Shown here one piece after another: positions 15,854 to 24,787 of a DNA stretch of 51,540 nt. Source of the stretch: Burkholderia sp. Bp8992 (GTDB taxonomy: Bacteria; Pseudomonadota; Gammaproteobacteria; Burkholderiales; Burkholderiaceae). A program made the position numbers and the translations under genes. The stretch spans positions 1 through 51,540 of the forward strand of contig NZ_QTQI01000042.1 in the NCBI RefSeq assembly GCF_003853705.1, read 5' to 3'. The notes beneath the pieces are model-generated. The model saw only the letters and a list, made by a program, of their open reading frames with translations. It did not search any database and was not told the DNA's origin. Numbering within the stretch: position 1 is the stretch's first letter; every line of letters starts with the position of its first letter.

Positions 15854-17836
15854 TCAGTTGAACAGGCCGAGCACGGTCTGGAACAGCGTCGCCGCCGTCT
15901 GGATCACCTTCGCGTTCGCCTGGTAAAGCTGCTGGTACTGCATCAGGTTGGCCGCTTCCTCGTTCTGGTTCACGCCCGAAACCGACTGCTGCGCCTGGGT
16001 GATCTGGCCGACCAGCCCGGTCTGCGCGGCGCTCGACGATTTCAGCTGGGTCGTCGTGTTGCCGATGCCGTTCACGTAGCTCGCATACGCGCCCGTGAGC
16101 GTCGCCGTGCCGTTGCCGAGCGCCTTCGCGTTGACCAGCTTCGACAGCGCGAGCGCGTTGGAGCCGTCGCTGGTGCCGCCCGCGTACGGCCCGATCGTGA
16201 ACGAGTCGCCGGTCGCCGGCGCGCCGGTCAGCGTGATGCTCACGCCGTTGAGCGCGCCCGCGGCCGTCCCCGACATCGTCATCGTCGCGCCGGCCGCCGG
16301 GTCGTACGGGACGGTGTCCGTCGGGCTGCCGATCGTGACCGACGTCGGCGGCGTGGTGCCGACCGTCACCGTGGTGCCGGCCGGGAAGCCCGTCAGCGTC
16401 TTCGCCGTCGCGTCGTAGGTCAGCTTGGTCGTCGGCACCTGGTAGCCCGCGGTCACGCCGGCCAGCGTGATCTTGCCCGTGCCGGTGTTGGTGCCCGCCG
16501 CCGACGTGACGGCCGGCGACGCGGCCGCGATCGCCGACGCGCTCGTCGTCGCGAGGCCGAAGCCGTTCAGCACGCCGCGCGTCGGCAGCACGGTGAACTT
16601 GTCGCCGGCGTTCATCGAGCCGGACGGGGTCGAGAAATTCAGCCCGCCGAGCGAGACCGGCATCGGCCCCGCCTTCTGGTCGACCACCGCACCGCTCGCG
16701 CGGTCGGCCAGCGTGTAGTTGGTGCCGTCGTAGGACAGCGTGTAGTCGCCCGTCGTCGGCTGCGACGCGTTCGCGAACGACACGGACAGCGACGCGTTGC
16801 CGGTGTTGCCCTGGTTCGAGTACACGGTCGGCGACGGCGTCGTGAACAGGTTGCCGCCCTTGTTGCCCGACAGGTCGATGCCGAGCGCGTTCTGCGCGTT
16901 GACCTGCGCGGCGAAGCTGGTCGCGATCGCGCCGAGCTGGGCCTGCGCGGGATCGAGCGTCTGGCTGCGGAACGCGAGCAGGCCGCCGAGCGTGCCGCCC
17001 GACAGCGACGAATCGGGCAGCGCCTGGTTCGGCCCCTGCGGGTTCGCGCCGGCGATCCCCTGCGACACGACGGTCAGCTCGCTCGGATCCGACGGCGACG
17101 TGACGGCCGCGAGCTGGTAGCTCTTGTCGGCGACGACGAGCGGCTGGCCGCCCGACAGGAACACGCTGTAGCCGCTGTCGTTGCGCACGACCTGGATGCC
17201 GGCGAGGCCCGACAGGTTCGACACCGCGAGGTCGCGCTGGTCCATCAGCTGGTTCGGCGGCTGCCCCTGGCTGCTCGCCGCCGCGATCTGCTGGTTCAGC
17301 TTCGCGATCTGCGTGGTGTACGTGTTGATCTGCGACACGGTGCTGGTGAGCTGCGTGTTCACGCTTTGGCGCAGCGCGTCGTACTGCTGGCCGGCCGCGT
17401 TGATCTGGTTGGCCAGCGTCTGCGCGTTGCTGATCGCGGTCTGGCGCACCGACGGGTCGGACGCGTTGTTCGCGACGTTCTGCAGCCCGGTGAAGTAGCT
17501 CGTGATCCCGGTCGAGATCCCCGCCGTCGGGCTGCCGATGTAGTTGTTCAGCTGCGCGACGAGCGTGTACCACGTCGACAGCGCGCCGCCCTGCGTCTGC
17601 GCGGTGTTCAGCTGGTCGCTCAGGTACTGGCTGTACTGGCGCTGCACGGTGACGGTGCTCACGCCCTGCGGCATGTAACCGCTGCCCGTGTACTGGCCGC
17701 TCGTTTCGGCATAGACCGGCCGCTCGACCGAATAGCCGGGCGTCGCGGCGTTGCTGATGTTGTTGCCGGTCGTCGTGAGGCCCCAGAGCGCGGCATTCAG
17801 GCCGCTGACGCCGAGGTTCATGAGTGTGTTGGACAT
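15854..17836 (-). CDS. flgK: Flagellar hook-associated protein FlgK (HAP1)
   Basis: 660 aa, longer than the roughly 550 aa of enteric FlgK. The N-terminal D0/D1 helices include the rod/hook signature (NLGVSGLNAALWGLTTTGNN, NISNAATPGY), and the C-terminus ends in the helical NEEAANLMQYQQLYQANAKV segment and LGLFN. In between lie two similar beta-rich modules (about residues 343-418 and 449-550) ending GDKFTVLP and GDSFTIGP. A sigma-28-type promoter lies 56-82 bases upstream, as expected for a late gene. Transcription continues into flgL. It caps the hook and starts the filament junction. Confidence 0.95.
   Translation of the reverse strand: MSNTLMNLGVSGLNAALWGLTTTGNNISNAATPGYSVERPVYAETSGQYTGSGYMPQGVSTVTVQRQYSQYLSDQLNTAQTQGGALSTWYTLVAQLNNYIGSPTAGISTGITSYFTGLQNVANNASDPSVRQTAISNAQTLANQINAAGQQYDALRQSVNTQLTSTVSQINTYTTQIAKLNQQIAAASSQGQPPNQLMDQRDLAVSNLSGLAGIQVVRNDSGYSVFLSGGQPLVVADKSYQLAAVTSPSDPSELTVVSQGIAGANPQGPNQALPDSSLSGGTLGGLLAFRSQTLDPAQAQLGAIATSFAAQVNAQNALGIDLSGNKGGNLFTTPSPTVYSNQGNTGNASLSVSFANASQPTTGDYTLSYDGTNYTLADRASGAVVDQKAGPMPVSLGGLNFSTPSGSMNAGDKFTVLPTRGVLNGFGLATTSASAIAAASPAVTSAAGTNTGTGKITLAGVTAGYQVPTTKLTYDATAKTLTGFPAGTTVTVGTTPPTSVTIGSPTDTVPYDPAAGATMTMSGTAAGALNGVSITLTGAPATGDSFTIGPYAGGTSDGSNALALSKLVNAKALGNGTATLTGAYASYVNGIGNTTTQLKSSSAAQTGLVGQITQAQQSVSGVNQNEEAANLMQYQQLYQANAKVIQTAATLFQTVLGLFN
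16187..16810 (-). repeat. Two tandem beta-rich modules in FlgK
   Basis: Module A (residues about 343-418, DNA 16583-16810) opens NTGNASLSVSF and ends MNAGDKFTVLP. Module B (about 449-550, DNA 16187-16492) opens NTGTGKITLAG and ends PATGDSFTIGP. Both have central Thr/Val strands with YT or LTY turns. They probably form the outer, variable D2/D3 face of the hook-filament junction. Confidence 0.5.
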
Positions 17837-17891
17837 GCGCGATCCTGATGAGCCGGCCGCGCTGCGGCCGCCGGGTTGCGTGACTCCCGGT

Positions 17892-17918
17892 ATAACGGCC
17901 GCCGACGGGAAAAATTGA
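17892..17918 (-). promoter_or_regulatory. Sigma-28 (FliA) promoter of flgKL
   Basis: On the minus strand: TCAA, exactly 15 bases, then GCCGTTAT, against the FliA consensus TAAA-N15-GCCGATAA. The -10 element (17892-17899) is 56 bases upstream of the flgK ATG. This fits late (class III) expression of the junction proteins. Confidence 0.75.
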
Positions 17919-18031
17919 GGAAAAAATGCACGCGCGACGCGCGAATGCGCGGCGCGGGCCGAGCCGTCCGGCAGGTGGCGCCGGCGGAGGGTCGAGGGGC
18001 GCGCCGGGCCAGGCCGGCGGCCGCGGGCGCG

Positions 18032-18787
18032 TCAGGCCCGCGCGAGCGAGCGGCGCTTCATCTCGAGCTGCGTGATCAGCCGCTGCAGCGTGTTTTCCGC
18101 GCTGCCCGGCAGCGACATGTAGCGGAACCCGAGCTGGTAGCGCCGCGACCCGTTCGGCATCTGCGTCGAGCGCTGCGACACGAGCTGCAGGTCGAGCGAC
18201 AGCTTGCCGTGACCGGTCAGCTCGAGCTCGACGTCCGGCAGCAGCGTGCCGACCTCGAGCGCCTCGACGCGTTCGTCGGCCGTGCGCAGCCCCACGCCGC
18301 CGAGCGACAGGTTGTGCACCTCGAACAGGAAGCTCTCGCCGTCCGGCAGCTTGCCGCGGCACAGGAACGGATCGACGATCGGCGCATCGACGCGGAAATA
18401 TTCACGGCGCTGGATGCAGACCAGCACGTCGGGGAAATCGGCGACGAACGCGGGCAGCCCCTCGTAGCGCGTCTCGCGCGGCGTACCCGTGGTGAATTCG
18501 ACGCGCACGCCCTCCGGCGAGGCCGCGAACGTGCAGTGCGACGCGCCGAGGATGCCGGCGTTCTGCTCGGACAGCGCACCCCAGTCGAACGTGAACGTCC
18601 GCGCGCCGACATCGACCTCGAGCAGGCGCGTGACGAGCTGGCCGCCCGGATACTGGACGGTCAGGAAATCGCCGCGATTCACGAGGTTGCGCAGCTGCAC
18701 GCCGATTTCCAGCGGATTGCGGCGGGCATAGTCGGGCCCGGAGTGGCCTGCATCCAGGCTGGGGTCCGTCGACGTTTCGATATTCAT
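18032..18787 (-). CDS. ycgR: Flagellar brake protein YcgR (PilZ domain)
   Basis: 251 aa cytoplasmic c-di-GMP effector. The N-terminal YcgR domain spans about residues 25-120, and the PilZ domain follows. The c-di-GMP-binding arginines sit in RREYFR (127-132, R128xxxR132), and the second motif is NLSLGG (159-164), where the usual first residue Asp is Asn. When loaded with c-di-GMP, YcgR slows the motor by contacting stator or switch proteins. It lies alone between flgJ and flgK, preceded by its own sigma-28-type promoter. The start at 18787 gives MNIETSTDPS. Confidence 0.92.
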   Translation of the reverse strand: MNIETSTDPSLDAGHSGPDYARRNPLEIGVQLRNLVNRGDFLTVQYPGGQLVTRLLEVDVGARTFTFDWGALSEQNAGILGASHCTFAASPEGVRVEFTTGTPRETRYEGLPAFVADFPDVLVCIQRREYFRVDAPIVDPFLCRGKLPDGESFLFEVHNLSLGGVGLRTADERVEALEVGTLLPDVELELTGHGKLSLDLQLVSQRSTQMPNGSRRYQLGFRYMSLPGSAENTLQRLITQLEMKRRSLARA

Positions 18788-18836
18788 GGCTAGCCGGTCT
18801 TTCTTGTCATGGGCGCCCGGGCAACCGGTGCGCAGT

Positions 18837-18863
18837 AAAACCGGGCCAGATCACGGGCCCGGT
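18837..18863 (-). terminator. Terminator at the end of the flgB-flgJ operon
   Basis: An 8-bp stem ACCGGGCC (18840-18847) / GGCCCGGT (18856-18863) followed by four Ts on the minus strand. It lies about 170 bases after flgJ and 50 bases before ycgR. The T-run is short, so some read-through is possible. Confidence 0.6.
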
Positions 18864-18879
18864 CGCAGGTCTCTCACAC

Positions 18880-18906
18880 TTAGCGGCAGTGCTGACCGAA
18901 AGTTTA
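18880..18906 (-). promoter_or_regulatory. Sigma-28 (FliA) promoter of ycgR
   Basis: On the minus strand: TAAA (18903-18906), 15 bases, then GCCGCTAA (18880-18887), a single mismatch to TAAA-N15-GCCGATAA. The -10 lies 93 bases from the ycgR ATG. The terminator hairpin at 18837-18863 falls inside the resulting leader, which is odd. Confidence 0.75.
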
Positions 18907-19029
18907 GATCGAATTGGCGAATTTTTTCGCGCAAACGTTGAAACCGCGCGCGGCGGGCTGCCGGGCGCGGTCCTGAGGGGGAAGCGGATGGCGGCGGGCG
19001 CCCGTCTTCAGCGAAGCGGGCGCTGGCCG

Positions 19030-20022
19030 TCAGCCGATCTGCTGCATGATCGAGATCAGCTTTTTCGCGTAATTCGGGTCGGTCGCGTAGCCAGCCTTCT
19101 GCATCCCGTGCGCGAAGCCTTCGACGCTGCGGCTCGCGCTGAGCACGCCCGAGTAGCGCGGGTTGTTCTTCAGCAGGTTCGCGTAGTCGGTCATCGCGTG
19201 CTCGTACGAGTCGTACGCGCGGAACTTGGCGACCACGCGGCGCGGCGTGCCGTTCACGTATTCGGTCGTCAGCGCCGATACCGTGCGGCCCGTCCAGCCC
19301 TTGTTCGCCTTGATGCCGAACACGTTGTAGCTGGTCGAGCCGTCGGACGCGCGGATCTCGCGCTTGCCCCAGCCCGATTCGAGCGCGGCCTGGCCGACGA
19401 TGAAGCGTGCCGGGATGCCGGTCGTCGCACTGGCCGCCTGCGCGGGGCCGGCGAGCCGGTCGACGAACGCGTCGGCGTCCTGCACGCCGCTCGCGCCCTT
19501 GACCGGCGGCGTCAGCGCGCTGCCGGCCGAGTAGCCGCGCGCGCCGGCGAGCCCGCCGTTGTTCGCCGCGTTCGCATAGGCCTTCGCCATCGCGTTCATC
19601 GCGGCGAGGCTGCCTTCGTTGCCGGCCGTGCCGAGGCCGCCGGCACCCATGCCGCCCATGCCGCCCGCGCCGAGGTCGCCCGCGGCGTCGCTGCCCGTGC
19701 CCGCACCGGCGTTGCGCAGCAGCTGCTTCATCAGCGCGTCGGCGACGCCGATCCCGTGCTTCGACATCTGCTGCGCGAGCTGCTGGTCGAGCATCGACGT
19801 GTACATCTTCGACGTATGCGAATCGAACAGCCCGCCGTCCGGCGACGCGTCGCGCATGCTCTTGAGCATCATCTGCGTGAACATCGCGTCGAACTGGCCG
19901 GCAACCGCCTTCGCGCCGGCCTGCGGCGACTGTTTCGCCTGCGCGCGCAGCGCGTCGAAACCCTGCACGTCGAGCGCGAAGCGCTGCGTGAGGTCGTTTG
20001 CGTTGGGAAGGTTCGCCGCCAT
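19030..20022 (-). CDS. flgJ: Flagellar rod-assembly protein / muramidase FlgJ
   Basis: 330 aa, two domains. The N-terminal rod-capping domain (about residues 38-105) includes AGQFDAMFTQMMLKSMRDA. A Gly/Ala/Met-rich linker (105-175) leads to a C-terminal glucosaminidase domain (about 180-330) with QAALESGWGKRE, whose Glu215 is the likely catalytic acid. It digests peptidoglycan to let the rod through. Its ATG immediately follows the flgI stop codon (TAA then ATG with no spacer), so translation is coupled. It is the last gene of the flgB-J operon. Confidence 0.95.
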   Translation of the reverse strand: MAANLPNANDLTQRFALDVQGFDALRAQAKQSPQAGAKAVAGQFDAMFTQMMLKSMRDASPDGGLFDSHTSKMYTSMLDQQLAQQMSKHGIGVADALMKQLLRNAGAGTGSDAAGDLGAGGMGGMGAGGLGTAGNEGSLAAMNAMAKAYANAANNGGLAGARGYSAGSALTPPVKGASGVQDADAFVDRLAGPAQAASATTGIPARFIVGQAALESGWGKREIRASDGSTSYNVFGIKANKGWTGRTVSALTTEYVNGTPRRVVAKFRAYDSYEHAMTDYANLLKNNPRYSGVLSASRSVEGFAHGMQKAGYATDPNYAKKLISIMQQIG

Positions 20023-21207
20023 TTAGATCACCTCCAGGTCGGCGCGCAGCGCGCCGGCCGCCTTCATCGCCTGCAGGATCGACATCAGGTCCGCGGGCGT
20101 CGCGCCGAGCGTGTTCAGCGCCTTCACGACGTCGGCGAGGTTCGCGCCGGCCGTCACCATCTTCAGCGCGCCGTTGTCCTGCTTCAGCTGGATCTGCGAC
20201 TGCTGCGCGACCACCGTCTGCCCGTTCGAGAACGGCCCCGGCTGCGACACCACCGGCTGCGTATTGACGACGACCGAGAGGTTGCCGTGCGCGACCGCGC
20301 AACTCTGCAGCGTGACCATCTGGTTCATCACGATCGAGCCCGTGCGCGCGTTCAGGATCACCTTCGCCGCGGCCTTGTCCGGGCTCACGTCGAGGTTCTG
20401 CAGCCGCGCCATGAACGCGACCTGCTGCGCCGAATCGGCCGGCGCCGCGAGCTGGATCGTGCGGCCGTCGAGCGCCGTCGCGGTGCCCGGGCCGAAGCTC
20501 GAGTTGACCGCGGACACGATCCGCTGCGCGGTACCGTAGTCCATGTCGTTCAGCTGCAGCTGCAGCACGCCGTTCATCTGCGCGACCGCGTTCGGCACCG
20601 CGCGTTCGACGATCGCGCCGCCGACGATCCGGCCGGCCGCGAGCTGGTTCACCTGCACGCGGCTGCCGTTCGCGCTGGCGCCCGCGCCGCCGACCGCCAT
20701 GTTGCCCTGCGCGAGCGCGTACACCTGCCCGTCCGCGCCCTTCAGCGGCGTGAGCAGCAGCGTGCCGCCGCGCAGGCTCTTCGCGTTGCCGAGCGACGAC
20801 ACGGTCACGTCGAGCGCCTCGCCCGGCCGCGCGAACGGCGGCAGCGTGGCCGTCACCATTACGGCCGCGACGTTCTTCAGCTGCATGTTGTTCAGCGACG
20901 ACGGGCCGCCGTTCGCCGAACCGTTGTTGATCGAGATGCCGAGGTTCGCGAGCATGTTCGCGAGCGTCTGCGTCGTGAACGGCGTCTGCATCGTCTGGTC
21001 GCCCGTGCCGTCGAGACCGACGACTAGGCCATAGCCGATCAGCGGGTTGTCGCGCACGCCCTGGATCTGCGCGAGGTCCTTCAGGCGTTCCGCCTGCGCG
21101 GGCGCCGCGCCGAGCATGCAGGCCGCGGCCACGAACGCGACGGCGAGCCGCGCGGCGCGATGCGCGCGCGCCGACAGGCGGTGGATCAGGGTCGTCTGCA
21201 TCGTCAT
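20023..21207 (-). CDS. flgI: Flagellar P-ring protein FlgI
   Basis: 394 aa. The start at 21207 overlaps the flgH stop by one base (TGATG); an alternative ATG two codons later (21201) would lose only Met-Thr. A signal peptide ends in PAQA|ERLKD at about residue 39, and the mature FlgI opening [21 protein letters not shown] is canonical. The C-terminus ([24 protein letters not shown]) is also typical. It is a periplasmic P-ring subunit around the rod. Confidence 0.96.
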   Translation of the reverse strand: MTMQTTLIHRLSARAHRAARLAVAFVAAACMLGAAPAQAERLKDLAQIQGVRDNPLIGYGLVVGLDGTGDQTMQTPFTTQTLANMLANLGISINNGSANGGPSSLNNMQLKNVAAVMVTATLPPFARPGEALDVTVSSLGNAKSLRGGTLLLTPLKGADGQVYALAQGNMAVGGAGASANGSRVQVNQLAAGRIVGGAIVERAVPNAVAQMNGVLQLQLNDMDYGTAQRIVSAVNSSFGPGTATALDGRTIQLAAPADSAQQVAFMARLQNLDVSPDKAAAKVILNARTGSIVMNQMVTLQSCAVAHGNLSVVVNTQPVVSQPGPFSNGQTVVAQQSQIQLKQDNGALKMVTAGANLADVVKALNTLGATPADLMSILQAMKAAGALRADLEVI

Positions 21208-21896
21208 CACCACGGCGCGATGTTGAGGAAGAAGCGCTGCAGCCAGCCCATCGTCTCGGCTTCGTTGATGTAGCCCTTCGAAGAGTATTCGATCTTCGCG
21301 TCGGCGACCTGCGTCGAGTAGACGGAGTTCGCGCCCGAGATCGTGTTCGGGTTGACGACACCCGAGAAGCGCACGAATTCGTTGCCCTGGTTGATCAGCA
21401 TCTGCTTCTCGCCGCTGACCACGAGGTTGCCGTTCGGCAGCACGCCCGTGACCGTCACCGTGATCGTGCCGTTGAACGTGTTCGCCGCGCTCGCGCCGCC
21501 GGTGGCCGCGAACTTGTTGGCGCCGGTGGCCGACAGGTTCGCCTTCGCGAACAGCCCGCCGAGGAAGCCGGCCGTCGGCACGTTGAAGTCGGTGTTGCCC
21601 TGCCGGTTGGTGTTCGCGCCCGACGACTTGGTCGCGTTGATGTTCTCCGCGATCATGATCGTCAGGATGTCGCCGATATTGCGCGGCCGCTGATCCTCGA
21701 ACAGCGGCCGCCCCGCGTAGCCGGGGTTGTAGATCGAGCCGGGCGCCTGCATCGACATCGGCGCCGGCGGCTGCGCGGTCATCGGCTGCTGGATGATCGG
21801 ATCGCGCGGAATCTGCGCGCAACCGGCGAGCGCCGCCACCGCGACCGCGCAGGCTGCGCGGAAGGGGGCTGACGGGAGGAGGCGAACCTGCTTCAT
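21207..21896 (-). CDS. flgH: Flagellar L-ring lipoprotein FlgH
   Basis: 229 aa outer-membrane L-ring subunit. A lipobox LAGC places the lipidated Cys at residue 26. The FlgH signature is clear: [20 protein letters not shown] and [20 protein letters not shown]. The C-terminus [20 protein letters not shown] is also conserved. The gene overlaps flgI at its stop codon and follows flgG by 21 bases. Confidence 0.96.
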   Translation of the reverse strand: MKQVRLLPSAPFRAACAVAVAALAGCAQIPRDPIIQQPMTAQPPAPMSMQAPGSIYNPGYAGRPLFEDQRPRNIGDILTIMIAENINATKSSGANTNRQGNTDFNVPTAGFLGGLFAKANLSATGANKFAATGGASAANTFNGTITVTVTGVLPNGNLVVSGEKQMLINQGNEFVRFSGVVNPNTISGANSVYSTQVADAKIEYSSKGYINEAETMGWLQRFFLNIAPW

Positions 21897-21917
21897 GGCA
21901 ACGGCGGGACTTTCCGG

Positions 21918-22706
21918 TTAGCTCTTCATCTGCGTGACGGTCTGCAGCATCTGGTCGGACGTCGTCACGGCCTTGCTGTTGATCTCGTAGGCACGCTGCG
22001 TCTGGATCATGTTGACGAGTTCCTGCACGACGTTCACGTTCGACGCCTCGACGTAGCCCTGGTTGAGCACGCCCGCGCCGTTCAGCCCCGGCTGCGACAC
22101 GTTCGGCGCGCCCGACGACGTCGTTTCCGCGAACAGGTTCTCGCCCTTCGCCTCGAGGCCGGTCGGGTTGATGAAGGTCGCGATCTGCAGCGAGCCGATC
22201 TGCACCGCGTTGCTCGAGCCCGGCTGCGTGACCGACACGACGCCGTCCTTGCCGATCGTCAGCGACTGCGCGTTCTGCGGCACGGTGATCGCCGGCAGCA
22301 CCTGGTAGCCGCTCGACGTGACGAGCTGGCCCTGCGCGTTGGTCTGGAACGAGCCGTCGCGCGTGTACGCGTTCGTGCCGTCCGGCATCAGCACCTGGAA
22401 GAAGCCCGCGCCGTTGATCGCGACGTCCTTCGAGTTGCCGGTCTGCGTGAGGCCGCCCTGCGTGTACAGGCGCTCGGTCGCGACCTGCTGCACGCCGGTG
22501 CCGAGCTGCAGGCCCGACGGCAGCTCGGTCTGCTGCGTCGAGTTCGCGCCGGGCTGGCGGATGGTCTGGTACAGCAGATCCTCGAACACCGCGCGCGACG
22601 CCTTGAAGCCGTTCGTGCTGGTGTTCGCGAGGTTGTTCGAAATCACGTCCATCTGCGCTTGCTGCGCATTCATGCCGGTGGCGGCGATGTAGAGCGAACG
22701 GTTCAT
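21918..22706 (-). CDS. flgG: Flagellar distal rod protein FlgG
   Basis: 262 aa. Opens [20 protein letters not shown], followed by the rod signature [14 protein letters not shown], and ends with the conserved [19 protein letters not shown]. Length and ends match FlgG. It forms the distal rod and is exported by the flagellar type III apparatus. Paralogous to flgF, which lies 34 bases upstream. Confidence 0.96.
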   Translation of the reverse strand: MNRSLYIAATGMNAQQAQMDVISNNLANTSTNGFKASRAVFEDLLYQTIRQPGANSTQQTELPSGLQLGTGVQQVATERLYTQGGLTQTGNSKDVAINGAGFFQVLMPDGTNAYTRDGSFQTNAQGQLVTSSGYQVLPAITVPQNAQSLTIGKDGVVSVTQPGSSNAVQIGSLQIATFINPTGLEAKGENLFAETTSSGAPNVSQPGLNGAGVLNQGYVEASNVNVVQELVNMIQTQRAYEINSKAVTTSDQMLQTVTQMKS

Positions 22707-22740
22707 TTATCGATTCTCCTGCTTGGGCTGGCGCGGGCGC

Positions 22741-23499
22741 TCAGCTGAAGTTGAGCAGCTGGTTCGCCGTCTGCTCGTTCTGGTCGGCCGTCTGGATCAG
22801 CTTCGACTGAAGCTGGAACGCACGCGCGTTGTCGATCATCGCGACCATCGCGGTCACCGGGTTGACGTTGCTGCCTTCGAGCGAATTCGGCGTGACGACC
22901 ACGTTCGTGTCGGCATCGGCCGGATTGCCGTCGGCGGTACGGAACAGCCCGTCGTTGCCGCGCGTGAGCGTGGCCGGATCGGGATTGACGAGCTTCATCT
23001 GGTCGACGATCGCAACGGCCGTCGGCGGGTCGCCCGGCATCAGCGCGGACACCGTGCCGTCCTTGCCGATCGTCACTTCCGCGTTCGGCGGCACCGAAAT
23101 CGGGCCGCCGTTGCCGATCACCGGCAGGTTGCTCGCGTTGACGAGCTGGCCGTTCTCGTCGACGTGCAGGTTGCCGGCGCGCGTGTACGCCTCGCTGCCG
23201 TCGGCCGTCTGCACCGACAGCCAGCCGGCGCCCTGCACGGCGACGTCGAGCGGGTTGCCGGTGCGCGTGATCGGACCCGGTGCGTAATCCGCGCCGGGCG
23301 TCGACGCGAGCACGTAGGTACGCGTCGTCGTCGGGTCGATGTTGCTGCCGTCGCCGAAATTCATCGGCACCGCGCGATACGTCGCGAGCTGCGCGCGAAA
23401 GCCCGTCGTCGATGCGTTCGCGAGGTTGTTCGCGACGATCGCCTGCTGGTCGAGCGACTGCGACGCGCCCGTCATCGCCGTGTAGATCAGTCGGTCCAT
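22741..23499 (-). CDS. flgF: Flagellar proximal rod protein FlgF
   Basis: 252 aa. Opens MDRLIYTAMTGASQSLDQQA with VANNLANASTTGFRAQL, and ends FQLQSKLIQTADQNEQTANQ plus LLNFS. These are FlgF features distinguishing it from FlgG. It builds the proximal rod. It sits in the operon 19 bases after flgE. Confidence 0.95.
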   Translation of the reverse strand: MDRLIYTAMTGASQSLDQQAIVANNLANASTTGFRAQLATYRAVPMNFGDGSNIDPTTTRTYVLASTPGADYAPGPITRTGNPLDVAVQGAGWLSVQTADGSEAYTRAGNLHVDENGQLVNASNLPVIGNGGPISVPPNAEVTIGKDGTVSALMPGDPPTAVAIVDQMKLVNPDPATLTRGNDGLFRTADGNPADADTNVVVTPNSLEGSNVNPVTAMVAMIDNARAFQLQSKLIQTADQNEQTANQLLNFS

Positions 23500-23518
23500 G
23501 GCTGCCGGTTATCCGCGC

Positions 23519-24760
23519 TTACAGGTTGATGAGCGTCTGGTCGACGGTCTGCTGCGTCTTGATCGTCTGCGCGTTCGCCTGGTAGTTGCGCTGCGCGGTG
23601 ATCAGGTTGACGAGCTGCGACGTGAGGTCGACGTTCGAGTTTTCCAGCGCGCTGCCCTGCAGCGTGCCGTGGTTCGTGCTGCCCGGCGCGGAGACCTGCG
23701 GCACGCCCGACGCGGAGCTTTCCGCATACTGGTTGCCGCCGAGGTTCACCAGCCCGTTCGGGTTGTTGAAGTTCGCGAGCGCGATCAGGCCGAGCACGGC
23801 GGTCTGGCCGTTCGAGTAGTTGCCGGTCAGCTTGCCGTCGGAGCCGATCGAATAGGTCGTCAGCGTGCCGCTCGCGAAACCGTTCTGCGCGAGGTTGTTC
23901 ACGCCGTCCTTGCCGCCGTACTGCGTGGTGCCGGTCAGGTCGAGCGTGAGGCTCTGCGGCGTCGCCGAGCCGTCGGTGTTCGGCACGGTGAACTGGAACT
24001 GGCCGACCGAAGCGGTCGGCGCCGGCGGCGTGCCCGTCGTCGTGCTCTTGATCGCGCCCGACGTATCGAACGTGACCGTGCCGAGATCGGTCGTCGTGCC
24101 GCCCTGGACGCCCGCGTACGCTTCCCACGTGCCGGCTGCCGACTTCACGAAATACATGTTGACCGCTTGCGAGCCGCCGAGCGAGTCGTACACCTGGATC
24201 GACGTCGAGTAGTTGTAGGTCGTGCTGTCGGTCGCGCTGAACGGCGTCTTGGTCGGCACCGTGTCCTGCGAGTTCAGGTTGAACTGGCCGCTGATCTTGG
24301 TCGTCGCGGTCGGCGCGATGTTGGTCGTCGGCGCCTGCAGCGGCACGGTCTGCGCGGTGTTGATCACGCCGCCCGCCCCGGCCGCATAACCCATCAGGTT
24401 ACGGCCCTGCGAATCGACGATGAAGCCGTTCTTGTCGCGCTGGAACGTGCCGTCGCGCGAGTACGTCGTCACGCCGTTGTTCGACATCTGGAAGAAGCCG
24501 TTGCCGTTGATCGCGACGTCGAGCGACGAGTTCGTCGTATTGATCGTGCCCTGGCCGAACTGCTGCTGCACCGACCCCAGCGACGTGCCGATGCCGATCT
24601 GCGTGTTGACCGACGTCGCGACCGAGTTCGCGTACATGTCGGAGAACTGCGCGGTGCTCGACTTGAAGCCGACCGTGTTCGCGTTCGCAATGTTGTTGCC
24701 GATCACGTCGAGTGCGTTCGAGGCACCGGCGAGGCCGCTCAGACCCTGTTGATAACCCAT
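23519..24760 (-). CDS. flgE: Flagellar hook protein FlgE
   Basis: 413 aa major hook subunit. Opens MGYQQGLSGLAGASNALDVI followed by GNNIANANTVGFKSS; the C-terminal ENSNVDLTSQLVNLITAQRN is the FlgE signature. The variable central part (about 140-330) forms the exposed hook surface domains. It is exported before filament proteins, its polymerisation scaffolded by FlgD, encoded immediately upstream. Confidence 0.96.
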   Translation of the reverse strand: MGYQQGLSGLAGASNALDVIGNNIANANTVGFKSSTAQFSDMYANSVATSVNTQIGIGTSLGSVQQQFGQGTINTTNSSLDVAINGNGFFQMSNNGVTTYSRDGTFQRDKNGFIVDSQGRNLMGYAAGAGGVINTAQTVPLQAPTTNIAPTATTKISGQFNLNSQDTVPTKTPFSATDSTTYNYSTSIQVYDSLGGSQAVNMYFVKSAAGTWEAYAGVQGGTTTDLGTVTFDTSGAIKSTTTGTPPAPTASVGQFQFTVPNTDGSATPQSLTLDLTGTTQYGGKDGVNNLAQNGFASGTLTTYSIGSDGKLTGNYSNGQTAVLGLIALANFNNPNGLVNLGGNQYAESSASGVPQVSAPGSTNHGTLQGSALENSNVDLTSQLVNLITAQRNYQANAQTIKTQQTVDQTLINL

Positions 24761-24787
24761 TTCGGTCTCCGTTTCGAGAAAGCTCGA

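Noticed and set aside
15815-17848. 677-codon open frame on the plus strand opposite flgK
   Set aside because: Arg/Gly/Ala/Val-biased shadow of flgK with no motif or ribosome site.
18851-21361. 836-codon open frame on the minus strand across flgJ, flgI and flgH
   Set aside because: It lies in another reading frame of three canonical flagellar genes and has low-complexity Arg/Ala composition.
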